A DNA stretch of 64,000 nucleotides from the NCBI GenBank assembly GCA_018398765.1, contig JAHBMJ010001140.1, forward strand, positions 51,636 to 115,635. The letters run 5' to 3'. Both the position numbers and the translations under genes were made by a program. The notes below the pieces were generated by a model, which made no database searches, was not told where the DNA came from, and saw nothing but the letters and a program-made list of their open reading frames with translations. This DNA is from Chromera velia. Its lineage: Eukaryota; Sar; Chromeraceae. Shown here piece by piece: positions 1-26,337 of this stretch. How positions within the stretch are numbered: the stretch's first letter is position 1; every line of letters starts with the position of its first letter.

Positions 1-15
1 TCGCGTCATTGTTGA

Positions 16-453
16 TTGAGATCAACTTTTCATGAAGCGTTTCAGGCCGCCAGACTGAAGATTCCCCTTCCCCCCGTTCTTCTCGATCCCTCTCTCCCTC
101 GGTTTCACCGTCCGACTTTCTCTCTCTGTCTCTGTCAGCCTGAGAGGCAGACTGAAGAGAGCTGTGGAGCCCCTCGTCCGACATCCTGTCGCACCTTTCG
201 ATCGGCAACAGCTAAAGAAAGGCAGCAGGCTCTCCTGCAAGACAGTCTGTACCCAAAGAAGGAACACCGCTGTCAATCAGATTTGGAAAACGCAAAGGCG
301 GATCAACTCATTCGTGCAAGTACAGAGGCCTGCCAACAATTAATGGAAAGGCTTTTATGCGCACTCTCTGAAGAGACGAATAGTCTTCTGTTGTTCTTTG
401 CTTCCCGATTCTTCACCGGCCGTCTCTCTCCAGAAACCAATCGAAGGAAATAG
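16..453 (+). CDS. possible terminal exon of a gene running off the left edge
   Basis: An open frame of about 145 codons ends in TAG at 451-453. Its second half is rich in Gln, Glu, Ala and Leu and looks like a coding coiled coil, while the first half is Pro/Arg-rich and may be intronic. No ATG opens the frame, so if it is real it is the last exon of a gene that starts outside the window. I recognise no family. The reverse strand has a comparable open frame over 22-276, so the strand is not certain. Confidence 0.2.
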   Translation: MRSTFHEAFQAARLKIPLPPVLLDPSLPRFHRPTFSLCLCQPERQTEESCGAPRPTSCRTFRSATAKERQQALLQDSLYPKKEHRCQSDLENAKADQLIRASTEACQQLMERLLCALSEETNSLLLFFASRFFTGRLSPETNRRK

Positions 454-1232
454 ACAGGCAAACTGCTTTCTTTGATTGCACTGTCTTCGCAAGCGCTTTC
501 CTGTCACATCGACGGATGAATTTGAAAACTCTTCAGCTGCGTGTCTTCGTGGATCGATGGGTGCATTGTTCGAATATGTTGAAATATGTATATGCACATT
601 CTTTAATACAAGTCGTCGGAGAATTATAATGGAAAAAAAAAATATTATTATGTATATATCTGCATGATCTCTGCATGCAATGCGTGATGACAAAATTCAT
701 GCATGCGCAAGAACATATATGCACGCGCATGCATGGCGCGCAAAACGCGCGAAGCGCTGCATACCGATACCAAAAACATGCACACAGTTTATAATACAGA
801 ACGAATAAAAATCACTCTTCACACATATATATATATATTCATTATTACTATATTAATATGTATGTTACACAATATATATACGTATGTTTATCTCGTTCAT
901 CAGAGAAAGCAGGCTTTGTCAATTGCAGATGGTGGGGTTTGAGCCACTCGTCTACATGTGGAGAAGTTGGACTGCTCACAAGCTGCACAAGAGGCTCCGG
1001 GTTGATAGACATGCAGCTGCAGCGTCAGTGCAGAGGCTCGCATGCATGTCTCGCAGCATTGGCAAGAAATCTAAGCGAATGATTCACTTGCAGACCGTGT
1101 CATTGAAACGCCCCACATGGGTGCTGATTCCAAGCAACTGATTTATGGTTGCGTACGCTCCCGTACGCTTCCCTCTATGTATATGTGGCCCGTGGCCGCG
1201 ACTGCAGTCTGAAAGAAAAACAAGAACAAGAA
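454..1232. other. intergenic, AT-rich, no supported gene
   Basis: The stretch 590-900 is AT-rich with TATATA runs and several ATGCAT/GCGCGC palindromes. No frame here links in phase to a neighbour. A TGCAG at 1203-1207 could be an acceptor, so the following gene may have an unseen 5' exon. Confidence 0.4.
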
Positions 1233-14565
<13,333 letters not shown>

Positions 14566-15494
14566 TGATTTGACATTAATTGTCAGTGTATCTAGAAAAC
14601 CATATTAAAACGTCTTAAACAGCCAGAAAATAAAACTATTCACCATTTTATGCAATTATAATACCAATTTCACGTACTGCTTTAATTTACTTAACATATT
14701 ATTAATTATTATAGTAATCATCTAGCTAGTCATGCTCCTCTTACTACTTTTATTCTAGCTTTTATTACTACCAATCTCGCTTGCCCCCAATCTCGTCTGC
14801 CTCAATTTTTTTATGCTCATCTGTCCTTACCCCATCGTATTTCAGCTTTTCTATCTGGAGGGAGCTGACATAACGATATTTTTCCGTGTTTCTGCCAAAC
14901 TCCGTTGCCAGGTCAAAGATCGTTGCACAAGGAAAATTCAGAGCGTCATCATCAATCCAACTTATCTTTTCGTAGCTAGCTACAGACTTCTTGTTAAGCT
15001 GATAGCCTGGACGTGGTCTGTCCTCTTCTTCTCGGTTTGGTTCGTATAAAAGATTAATAGGATTCTGTGCAGAATCCCCTTTGGGGATGGGGTCTAGCAT
15101 CCTCCCTCAGCCCTCTTCACACTGCCCTGCTTAAGCTATGCATTTTGCTTGTCACATGCATGCATGCATGTACAGACTTTGCAGATCCGGTTGGGGTCAC
15201 TGTTACGTCGCGACCGGGTCGGTCTGCGTCTCGCTGCGACCGCCCATGCCACTAGTGCCCCTGGCACCCTATCACTCTCTAATTCAATTTACTCTGCAAG
15301 GACTAGCAAGGACCGAGGAATTTAGACAGTAATTTAGAGGAATTTAGCAAATTTTAGAGGTCAATTTCTCGTGAACTGCATGTGAATCTTAAAAGAACAA
15401 GCGCATCTTTTAGATATGCCTGCGCCATCACTGTTGTAATGCCTGTTATAATATAAGTCAGTTCGCGCGCATTGCGTACGGAGTCAAGTGAGTA
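14566..15494. other. AT-rich intergenic DNA with one weak reverse ORF
   Basis: Base composition drops sharply to AT after 14570. The reverse strand has an open frame at 14768-15100 (about 110 codons) with mixed, protein-like composition, but it has no recognisable domain and no splice partner. It could be a relic of a mobile element. Nothing else is supported here. Confidence 0.4.
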
Positions 15495-17413
15495 TAAGGA
15501 CGGGAAAAGGTGCATTCCAGAAAAGGTACGTGCATTCTCAAAAAATGCACCTGATGCACCTGATTTGCACCTATGCACCTGGATGCACCTGATAGGTGCA
15601 TTGTGTGGAGCAAAGAGATTAAACGAGGGTTCGTGGATGCATAGCACGTCCCAGCATACCGGCCGTTAGTTCGCACGGTATTGTAAAGAGATTGTTTTAA
15701 GAGTCGAATGTCTATGTGAAGATGCAGCAGCTGACGGGGCCCTTCACTGGCGCTGCATGCATATATGCATGGGTCTTGCAATGTGCGCCGCCATTCATGC
15801 AGTCTCGCATGCAAAGGTGCATGCGCATGCATGCAGATCCATATCATCTGACAAAAAAAACCTCTTGCAGTTGACCAGTAACATGACTGTTCCTCTTTCT
15901 TTCTTTGCTGAGTCAACAGCATGACTACACCTCTTTCATTCTCTGCTCAGACAGCAGCATGACCGCATCTCTTTCATTCTCTGCTCATGAGCAGCCTGAC
16001 TGCGTGACACGGTCCCTCCCTCTCTGCATGTTTCACTCTCTACCCAGGAGCGGCACCTCTGCTTTTCTTTCACTCTCTGCCGAGGCAGCAGCGTGACTGC
16101 GCCTCTTTCATTCTTTGCTCAGGCAACAGCAGAATTCCATCGCTCTCACTCTCTGCTCAGTCAGTAACATGACAGTTACTGCACCTCTTTCATTCTCCGC
16201 TTAGACAGCAGCATGACTGCACCTCTTTCATTCTCCGCTCAGACAGCAGTATGACCGCATCTCTTTCATTCTCTGCTCACGAGCAGCCGGACTGCGTCCC
16301 TCTCACTCCGTCTCACTCTCTGCCCAGGAGCGGCACGTCCGCATTTCTTTCAGTCTCTGCCGAGGCAGCAACATGACTGTACCTGTTTCATTCTTTGCAC
16401 AGTCAGCTGCATGACTCCATCGCTCTCACTCTCTGGCAGTGCTCAGTCAGTATCAGGACTACACCTCTTTCACTTTCTGCCCAGGCAGCAGCATGACTGC
16501 ACCTCTCTCATTCTCGGCTCAGGCCGCAGCGTGGCTCGCTCTATATAACTCTCTGCTCTATCAGCAGCATGACCGCACCTCTTTCATTCTTTGTTCAATG
16601 TCGGCATCTCTTTTACTCTCTGCTCAGTCAGCGGCATGAGTGCATCTCTTTCATTCTTTCCTCAGTCAATAGCATGACTGCACCTCTTTCATTCTTTGCT
16701 GAGGCAGCAGCACGACTACACCTCTTTTATTCTGAGTTCAAACAGCAGCATGACTGCACCTCTCTCATTCTCTGCATAGGGAGCAGCCTGGCTCCATCTA
16801 TCTCACTCTCTGCTCTGTCAGCAACATGACTGCACCTCTTTCATTCTCTAGTTCCTGTACTCAGTCAGCAGCATGTCTCCGTCTCTTCCACTCTCTACTC
16901 AGTCAGCAACATGACTGTACCTCTTTCATTCTTTGCTCAGGCAGCGGCATGTCTTTCATGCTTCGGACAGCACCGTTTAGCCCGTTTCTCCACAAAATTG
17001 AGAAGATTCCCCATATCGTTCGAATGCATGCTTTTGCTGTTTTCCAATTTGTTGATGAATCACATGAGAATGAATTTGCAAGAAGTGAAATGCTGCATGC
17101 AGTGTAGCTGAATCCAGTTCAAAGGATCGTTTTCATAATTCAAAAACGAGACTTGCTATCGGTTTTTATCAACTTTTTATGTGTTTTTCAATCAAATTCT
17201 TATAGTAAAGGATTGTGCAGCTATGTTATATGAGAAAGAGTGTTTAGGCATTGAATTAGGCGCCTTTTAATGCCTAGAAACCCTAGGAGACGGCTCTTAA
17301 ATTTATGTTTTTATAGTAGAAACAATGCACCTGTTGAATGCACCTGAAATACACCTAAATTCGGGTGCATTCACTTAAAGCACCTTGCACCTATGCACCT
17401 TTTCTCGTCCTTA
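15495..17413. mobile_element. candidate non-autonomous element with terminal inverted repeats
   Basis: The left end (15495-15514, TAAGGACGGGAAAAGGTGCA) and the reverse complement of the right end (17394-17413) match over about 20 bases with one mismatch. Just inside both ends lie multiple TGCACCT motifs (15530-15605 and 17325-17400). The interior holds a minisatellite and no transposase. I see no clear target-site duplication, so the boundaries and the class are inferred. Confidence 0.45.
15905..16960 (+). repeat. degenerate minisatellite, ~40-bp unit
   Basis: About 25 diverged copies of a unit of roughly 40 bases with core CAGCATGACTGCACCTCTTT, followed by CATTCTCTGCTCAG. Short frames across it (MTAPLSF...AQAAA) are by-products of the repeat, not genes. 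Confidence 0.85.
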
Positions 17414-17842
17414 GTTGTAAACATAAGCATGCATATATAGCTAAGATTTATAATAGTTTCGGGATATTTTCCTTTAATATAGTCTTTACTTTTCAATTGT
17501 TTTATAGTTTTTACTAAAGTTTTTATCCGCCGTTCGTCCCATCGTAAGTTCCTAGTTTGCGACAGCACTGTTTGCCTGATAAACTGCCGTTTGTATGACC
17601 ATTTATTAGTAAATTATTATACCAGGTACTCGTAGATTAATAATGGATCAATAACATTTTTTCATAACTTGAACCTACCTTTTTCTCTCTCTTGAACAAA
17701 ACTTGCATAACATGGGTTTGCGAGAGCCTAAGAGGTTGTTTGGCTCAACAACATGACTGTGCGTCGCCTAGAATTTTAAGAGTTCAAATTTAGTGTGACG
17801 TTTGCTCTAAATTTTCTTAGTTCCGATTACTCTTACACGCAG
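17414..17842. other. AT-rich spacer downstream of NOL9
   Basis: I see no coding frame. It would contain the 3' end and polyadenylation region of the minus-strand gene to the right. Confidence 0.4.
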
Positions 17843-19456
17843 TCATCGTTTGATGTTTTTTGGTCTTGCTGCTTGCACCCTATGGCCAACAGGGGCTGAC
17901 AGGTAAAGTGACTCCAGAGAAACAGGCGGACGCGTTTGGCCTTCCTCATGCTTTTCTTCGTCTTTCCCGTCTTCCTCATCCTCCTGCATCTCCTCCACCA
18001 GTCTTGCGGAAAGCCTCTGGAGGGCCCCTTCATCCAGCTGCCCCACCGAGAAAGGGACCTGGAAGGCCCAAGGCAGAAATTAGGAGAAGGGGGGGGCATG
18101 CAGGGGGCACTGAGGTGAGGGAAGTCTTACACAGGCAGAGAAACAACTAAAAAAGGTTCATGCGTGATGAACAAAGCCCGTCTACCTTTACACGGATACC
18201 ATGTTGGTCTCTCTACTTAGTCGGCACAGCTATGATTCTTTACCAGCATCAATCTCAGGACTGCCATGATTTTGCACATCAACACAAAACCAAGCGCATG
18301 TGTCGCGTAAAAGAAGGAAACGCCTACAGAGTCCCATTGATTGAAATAGAAAAGCTCTTCCCAACCAACCAGTCAATCAATTAATCAATCAATTAATCAA
18401 TCAATCAAGCAAGCAAGCAACCGACCGACCGTTGCAGTCATTCCTGAAGTCATCAGGAGTTTTGCTATCGGGTTGCTGCCTTCCGCAATGCCCTTCTTTT
18501 GTTTGGTCCCTTTCTTGGCCTTTGCTCCTCCTCCTTCTCGGCTGTTCTCCTGCATGAAGGGAAAAGCGGGTATGCAAACGGACATACATGCAGACCTTCG
18601 TGCATGTCTCCTTTAAAAAACATCATTCAACATGCACTTCACTTTCTTATGCACATTCGATTTCTTCATCAATCTTCACTCTTCTCCAGCAAATGGAGAA
18701 GATAGCGAGTGCAGCAAGCAGCCAGGCCTGTAAAAAAGCTGAACTCCAGAAGAGCAAAGGAACAGCGAAAGAATGTGAGGGAAACAAAGACAGGAAGGAA
18801 GAGACAAGAAAGAAAGGCAAAGAGTGTCACAAGCCTACGCAAAGAAAAGGGAAGGGAAGAGGATAAGATGGTGAAGACAAAAAACAATGCAGAAACAAGG
18901 GAATGAAAAGCAACGGCCAGCCACGACATGCATCAACTTGCCATAAATGGACAGGACCGCGCTGCTCTCTCCTACACATGGGAGAGGCAGCTATCTCGAT
19001 GTTGAAAAGAAAGCAAAGGGCAAGAAAAGAATAATTCGACAAAACGTCTTCACCTGATCACCGCCGTCCACAGGCCACTCTTGCGGCCCATTCAAAGTTT
19101 GCGGAGCTGCTGTCCACGTCATCTCCCTGCAGGGAATGCATGGAGTAAGGCAAAAGGGAGAAGATCGTGCAGGAAATCGGAGACGCACGATAGGGGAATG
19201 GGAAAGTGAAGGAGACCTTGAACGAAGCCTACGTCCCATCCACTCTTCTTCAATTGCCCTGGCTGCCTCTTTGTCTGGCCCTAAGAATTCGAAGAAAGAA
19301 ATTTCTTTTGCTTCTATGGGAAGATAAAAGATCAGTGTCATCCGCCGCCTGTTACGTCTCTTCGTGAAATTGATTGGCCGGCATCGATTCCCCTTTTTGG
19401 CTTCACTGCTGCCAGTGACTCGAGAAGACCTCGTTTGAGTACACACACACACACGC

Positions 19457-19502
<46 letters not shown>

Positions 19503-19503
19503 G

Positions 19504-19544
<41 letters not shown>

Positions 19545-22500
19545 GTTCTCTCTCTCTCACACACACACATACACACATACACATACAAATACACACATAC
19601 ACACGTACACACAGAGAAAGAGGAAGCAAACAAAAAGTTCACCTATTGGTCAAAGGGAAAAGAGACACAAGCAACAACAAGAACAACCACGTGAGAGAGA
19701 GAGAGGGATGACAACAACAGACAAAGACCAGAGCGGCAGCACAAGAGCAGGAAATTCGGTTGAACAGAGAAGAAATCGGAAGAAAAAGTCAAAGCAAGTT
19801 CTTCAAAAATGAAAGAACAAAAACCCTGCCTCTCCACTGGCCCTACCGACCCGATAACGACTGTGTTAATGGACAAAGCGTGGGATCTCTGCAGACGCAG
19901 ACAGATGGCCAGGCAGAGACGAAATAGACACTCAAAGGTTCGTTGAGGAGATGGACAGAAAGAAAGAAATCGACACTGGCGGAGATCTTCGTGCATCATG
20001 ACCCTCTACTCTCACTTGCTTCGGCCTATTCCCGTCTGCGTTGCTTTCACAGTCCACAGCAAGAAGAAGGAGGGGAGGATCAGAGAGCCAAAGAGGAACA
20101 TGGCGAACAAACTTTATTGTCTATCAAGCCCCTCCTGCCCTCTGAACTCTTTCCTCATTCTGTCTGCAATCCCATGTGGGCAGCCAGTTTCTGCTGCCAA
20201 CCGAGAACATGCCACCGAGCATGCAGATGTCCACCGAGAAACACGAACGGCAGATTTTCATAAGCTTACACATGCATGCTTACGCGCTCTCTCTCTCTCT
20301 CACACACACACACGAATATGCACAGAGACAAAGATACATGCATGCAATTAGGCAGACACTCGTCCAAAGAGAGAGAGACAGAAAGACAGACCCAGAGAGA
20401 GACGGGGAGGGAGGACAGTCAGTTGATGCTTCAGGCCGCTCCTTCCTTCCTTCCGCCTCTTTCTTCTGATAGACGACAATTAAGCTGCATGCCTGTTTTC
20501 TTCCTTCCTTTCTTCTCTGCTTCTCCATCTCGCAGAGCGACAGAGAGAGAGGCCAACAGACAGACAGACAAATTCACCTTGAGTCTTCCAGGCACAAACA
20601 CCCGCAGCGTCCCCCCGGAGTCCCTGTCCTTCTCGATGGAGTGGGAGAATCCCAAACACAGACACCGGAGGGAAGAGTCGAAAGGCGCGGTCCAAATCTC
20701 AGACCTCGTCTTTGTGTCACCGTTTCTGTCTGCAGCCTTCCACGCTTCTTTGCTTCCACCCCTTCCTTCCAACCCCACTCCCCCGCCCGCTTCTTCGTGC
20801 CACCGTAACCTGTCCATGAGCAGACGGCTGTGCTCAGGGTCGCAGCACAGAGCCACCAGCCTTCCACAGAGTGTATGGGCAATAGCCTCCTGCATCCATC
20901 CATGAGAGGTTGGAAGGATCGAAGAGGAAAACCAACCGGGAAGGGTGCCGGATCGTGATCCACACACAGAGGCAGAACAGTGAAGCGAAACTCGAATGAA
21001 ACAGGCTGGGGACAACAAAAGGATGGAGAGAGAGACTCACCGAATCTTCACTTGACGGCCGTGTGTGCTGTGCAAAGACGACGCGAACTTTCCTGAGAGA
21101 CAGAGAGAGGAGTGCAGGCCTCCCGTCACTGTGTCCGCACGTCGCTTCGTCTGCGTTTGCTTTCCCACCCTTTGCACTTTCCTGTCCTTCACGAATCTCT
21201 TCCAACGACCTCACATCTTCTTCCTGTAGAGCCCAAACGCGATTCAACATTCCTGCAGAAAATACAAATTGGAATGACCTCTTCCTAGAGAGCAAATGCA
21301 AGGAATAAAGTCAAAAAGCATGGCAGATAGAGAAGCACTGCGAAGCCAAAACATCGTGTGCATGGAAGGAACAGTGAGTGAGAGGTTCAGACCTAGATGA
21401 TCCATCACTTGGGTGCATCTCAGAGGTTCCGTGGCAGCGATGGGCGGACATGAAATACTGGCGAGGCGGGCCCCCCTTCCTTTATTCAGAGACCAAGCGA
21501 AAGAATGATGCGTCTCCTCTCTGTCCGCAGAGCCTGACCGGAAAAAAAAGCCTCCAAGGATACCAAAGGAAGATGCAGGGAAGCGCTGAAAAGAGGATTC
21601 AAATGGCTAGTTATCCGGAGCCATCTGCAGATCAGCAGGAGAGACGACAGTCACGAATTTGGAATTTTGGGTCGTCGCCTTTCACTCACTCACTCTCTGT
21701 CTGTCTGTCTGTCTGTCTCTCTGTCTTTCATGCACACACAGATGCATGGACTGAATTTCGTGCATGTTTCATGCTATGCTATGTGTCTGATCGAGCCACT
21801 GCGGGAGGGAGCCTACAGACAGCGACTCGATCCGGTTTCGTTTCGTTTCGTTTTTTGTGAGTCAGTTCTCCGATTTGAAAGTCAAAAAGGGAGGACGTGA
21901 GAGCGGAAAAAACATTCTCATGTCAACCAGCTTCAGCAGCTTCGAGAAGGAAAAACATTCATTCTCGTTGACTTCCCCCCTCCCTTAATTCCCTTCTCTG
22001 CTGCCTTTTCCTTCCCTTCCCTTCCCTTCCATTCTGACCTCAGTGCACGGTTGTCAGGCTCCCGGATCAGTGCCGCTCTCTCCCTTCCTCTCTCCCAGCT
22101 CTGAAGATCAAATTCTCCCCCCCACACTTCCACTCTGCGCTCCTCCTCCACGTCCATCCGCAAAGAAGGAGAAGATCCTGCAGAGGATGCAGACCCCCTC
22201 CCCCCCCCTCCCCCTGCACGTGTCTCGTCAAGAGCCAACGCTGCAGCTGCAGATCCGGCCAAGGACAGGGAGGGCAACCTGATCAAAAAGGGGGATGCCA
22301 CCCTGCCACTTTGTGTCCATGCCCTCTCCCAATCAGGCAACGATTCCAATTCCTCAACAAGAGTGCGCACAATCGGGGCCGTGGTAGGGCCCATCCCGTA
22401 CCGTCCCTGTGCCATCATCCCCCCGTGCCTCATATCCCCCCCCCCTCCGCCAGGGGCTTCCAGACACACACGGAGCGTGGTCCCTGAGAGCTCACGAATC

Positions 22501-24056
22501 GCCTCGACGAGCTCTCTTCCGACATCTGCAGAGAGCATCTAGCACATCGATCGATAGTCTCACAGAACGTTTTCTTCCTTCAAGGCAATAGAACCATTCA
22601 CCCGCCCTCTCGGACACTCAGCTGCCCGAATCAGCTCTCTCGAGCCCTCGCTGTCCAATTTCATCAGACCGTTGGGGGGAACCAAAGCAAATCAAAAGCA
22701 GCAACGCGCCAAACCACACGTAGGTTTCTCTCTCGAAGATTCTGCCTGCCTGACACAAGCACACAAAACCCGAGATGAAAAATCACAAAACCCTTACCTT
22801 AAGACTTCATACACCCAATGCATCAATCACTCAGGCAAAAAAGTCGAGAAAAGAAGAAAGAAGAAAAAAAAAAAAACCAACCCACCGGCGTCCCATCCAT
22901 GGGTGTTGATTACTAGGGGGGGAGGCCCCGAAGTTTCCTCACACCCCCGACACCAGACTCTCCAGAGTCGCACTAACTTGTGTACAGCACGAAGGTAAAC
23001 GTCTGGAAAGGGAGCAGGCGAGACGTCGCCCAAGAAAAAGCTCACAACATTCTCATCCGACACACTATTCCTGCAGTTGCAGTGGGGACTTTCGAGCAGG
23101 GGCTCCCTCAACAGACACAACGACACCATGCCGGGGGGAGTCAACTCTGGTTGGCCGAGATCTGTGTCTAAAAAGGCAACGCACTCGAAGCCTTGCTGCC
23201 CTTCATTTGATGCCTTCTTCTTCCCCCCCCCTCTTTTTGGAGATCGACACAGAAGCCGGTTGACCAGCTGCCTGCAGAAAGTCGACTTTCCAGACCCAGC
23301 AGGGCCCTCTACGCACACAACCGGAGGGAGGGGGTCGGCCTCCTCCTCTCGCTCTTTTCTCCCCTCTTCCTCCTCATCCAACATGTCCACATCGTCCTCT
23401 TCCTCTTCCTCATCTTCTTCATCTTCTTCATCCTCTCCCTCCTCCTGGTCGGCTCTGTTCGCCTCTTTGGGCTTCTCGTCGGTCTGCGGACGCGAAGGTT
23501 CACAGAGAGACTCCGCGTGTCTCAGAGCGAGACGCCAGCTGTGCGGCAGGCATGTGACAGGCGGGACACACTCCTCGATGGGGAGAATGCACTGAGTGAG
23601 GGGGAGATTTCCAAAAACAGACCGCACTTGAAGGAAGGCGACTATTGACGGAAACTCATCGACAGGACGGCTCGAGAGGAAAGATCGCAGTACAGGTGAC
23701 AGACTCTTATTCCGCCTCCCCATAGCCGCCCCTCGCCCCCCCACGGCAGAGGATTCCTTTGTGTCAGTCAGGTGGGACTCTTCTTTCAGGCGGAGCGGCG
23801 CACTCCACGGAGTTTGGGATACGCGGAAGAACTTACCGTGTGGGGCTTGAACGAACCTGCAGCCGTTGACATTGACGGCGCCCCTGATAACTTTGAACAG
23901 GAGGTGAAAGCGGAGAGCCACCTGCTGGTGGGGTCTCAACGCGATGCAGTACAGGTCCGCTCCCTCTACTCCCGCGCCTTCACTGTCGCCTCCCGTACTG
24001 GCACTCCGCTCATCTGTCGAATGAGCTCTTCCCTCTGTCAGACGGTAGAGAAGCAT
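17843..24056 (-). CDS. NOL9: NOL9/Grc3-type polynucleotide 5'-kinase
   Basis: In this family the enzyme phosphorylates 5'-OH RNA ends in the nucleolus during ITS2 processing, working with the Las1 endonuclease. Exons (minus): 24056-22886, 22525-22049 (3' end uncertain), 21252-21041, 20889-20578, 19888-19825, 19313-19217, 19126-19054, 18058-17843. They total 2,622 nt, or 873 residues, and the phases agree throughout. Residues ~30-90 match the N-terminal beta domain and are followed by an acidic run (~204-240). The Walker A motif GPAGSGKST is at 251-259, DTDLGQPE at 297-304 and INTHGW at 383-388. Exon 4 carries the C-terminal block with GRLVALCC and CLGFS, exon 5 the INTVVIG strand, and the last exon ends in a basic NIKR tail as in homologues. 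The start is the first ATG of exon 1. The weakest junction is exon 2 to 3: only a poor GTGCAC donor fits the phase, so a small exon may be missing. Confidence 0.88.
19439..19618. repeat. CA/CT microsatellite inside a NOL9 intron
   Basis: Alternating (CA)n and (CT)n blocks lie in the intron between exons 19888-19825 and 19313-19217. Confidence 0.9.
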
Positions 24057-24998
24057 CCGCGAACAAAACAGGAAGAAAGGAAGGTCAGAAAATCAAGGCG
24101 TGATCAAACGCTTCGAAGGATATGATTGGCAAGCACAGCCTACGAAGACAAGGTTTACGAGAGGAAAGACCATACTCCGTCGGAGACGGCCCGCCAAAAA
24201 AGGAGACGGCGAACTTGACGCTGCAGTTTTTACAAGCAGGTCATCGGGCCACAATGATTCCAAAGGCACATAGAACCTCTTGACAGCTAATCAATTGCCT
24301 TTTTGTAGATGCTGAGCTTGACCCTTTAAACTACATGCAAGGAGAGAGAGGGGGGGGGGGGAGGCGCAGATAGGCGCAGAGAGGTAATTAATTATTAATA
24401 ACAATTTTAAAGGAGGTTTTTTTTAAGATCGGCGCCTGTGGGCCGGGCGGGGGCTGGTGGCGACAAAGACGAGGCGCCCCTGCATGCATAGGCTCCCGAG
24501 TGGCCCTCAGCCCTCCCCATGCAAGCCCGGCGCATATTGGTGCCCATTGGTGGTGCTTATAGATGCTGCATATGCTTGATTGTGGGTAGTATATAGGTTT
24601 TGGAAGTGCATGGTATGGTTTGTTAGGTTGGGGTGATATAGGGTCTGGGGAGGGGTATATAGTGGTAGGGTAAATTCCAGTATTAAATCACTGGGGAAAA
24701 TATCCCCCCCACAAGAAAGATTGAACAAAACCATATCGGTGTAAGCCAATTATTATCTCACAGTGCACTGCAAAGATTCCTGGGCCTAAAAAATAAATCC
24801 TCTTCTATCCTATAGGTAACTACAACTATCTACATAAATGCATGTAATAATAAGCCATGTATTTTAATTAACGCGCCAATATGCATTAGTTAGCGTAGCC
24901 ATTCAAAGGAATTGTTTGTTTTATTGATTGATAGGAGTCATAAGACTCAAAGTCTCATACTTCAGAGAAATTGTTTTGTAACTTTTATTCACAGCCAG
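24057..24998. other. intergenic between NOL9 and TFIP11
   Basis: This holds the NOL9 upstream region, a G run at 24350-24361, a GC-rich block at 24430-24490 and then AT-rich DNA. A reverse frame at 24507-24749 has no domain or splice partner, and I do not support it as a gene. Confidence 0.4.
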
Positions 24999-25828
24999 CT
25001 AGAAGAAAGCCGGCCCCCCACCGCTCTGCGCACCTGGTGCACCCTCTCCAGCTCCCCTCCCGCGTGCCACTAGTTCGTCAAGAGAGACAGGCACCCACTG
25101 CATGTCTCTCTGTCTGAGTACGTAAACAACGTCTCTGTCAACAAAGAAAGTTGCCCTCCCAAAGGCAAACACCTGCTTTCCTCTCTCAAACCTCCGGGGT
25201 TTTGGGAGCATCAGCAAGTCGTTCTGCACGGCCAGTTCTCCAATGAGATCCTCGAGCTTCATTGCCCCTCCAGACTCCTGCATGTCATCTTCAGGAGGCG
25301 GTGGCGGCGGTGCAAATGCCGGCTGGGGAGGTTGGGGCAACAGTGGCGGGGGCAGTGCCGGAGGTGGCGGCGGTAGAACTGCCCCAGAGGACGCCGCTTG
25401 CATGGCGCGCAACGCTGCGACAAAGTGATGCTGTGTGGTTGCTTGTGCAAGCACTTGGGGGGGGAAGGTGGCCTTCCAGCCTCGGTACCAGTTCTGGACC
25501 TCCTCCATATTGACCATTGGGGATGAAAGCCAGAGGCGCAACACCTGCAGGCATGCAGACGGAGAGGATCGTAGGAGGGAGGACGGACAGGCAGGCAGGC
25601 AGGGAGAGTGACATCATTTTTCGGCTCTGTTTGTCATCTCTCTGTCTTGTTCCCACGTCCTCTCTTCCCATGATATAATATTCTTCCGAAACACACGCCA
25701 GAACTTTGGACACGAGGACAAGGATTGATCACATCTGCGAAATGCAAACCCTTTTTACTTTGCTGCCTAGCTCGGGTAGATAAACAAAAGGCAGAAAGAA
25801 AGCAAGAAAGAAAGAAAGAAAGAAAGAA

Positions 25829-25864
<36 letters not shown>

Positions 25865-26028
25865 AAAAACAGACCCCCCATGCCCCCAACCGACCTCGTG
25901 CCACTGGGGGAAGAAGTGCTGAGAGAGGAGTTCCGCCATCGCCTCGTCTGGCACCACCCCGACCCACTTCAGAACGCAGTGGAGCGGCTGGAGGTTTTGC
26001 GCGTCCGGTCGCACCTGAAGGCAAAAGG

Positions 26029-26061
<33 letters not shown>

Positions 26062-26281
26062 GCCGGGGGGGGGGGAGAAAGCCAAATTCGTCAAATTCTA
26101 GACCAGACCAAGGAAGGAGCAAGGAATAGGGAAAGAATAAGAGTTGTTGATTGATACACAAAAATGAGAACGGATGGAAAAAGAGACGCTCGCACGTCAT
26201 GACAGAGGACGGCAAAGGAAGGAAATTAAGTGCAAAAGCGCCAACACAAAACGCGCATACACGCATCTGCATACACACACG

Positions 26282-26337
<56 letters not shown>

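Noticed and set aside
15905-16960. CRISPR-like array
   Set aside because: Units are contiguous and diverged with no unique spacers, and the host is eukaryotic; it is a minisatellite.
18588-18906. Lys/Glu-rich plus-strand frame in a NOL9 intron
   Set aside because: It has no domain and no splice partners, and it lies inside the intron between two in-phase NOL9 exons; a nested gene cannot be excluded but is not supported.
23077-23595. plus-strand frame with poly-Ser over the NOL9 acidic region
   Set aside because: It is the antisense of the NOL9 poly-Glu segment; the minus-strand frame has the Walker motif and family homology.
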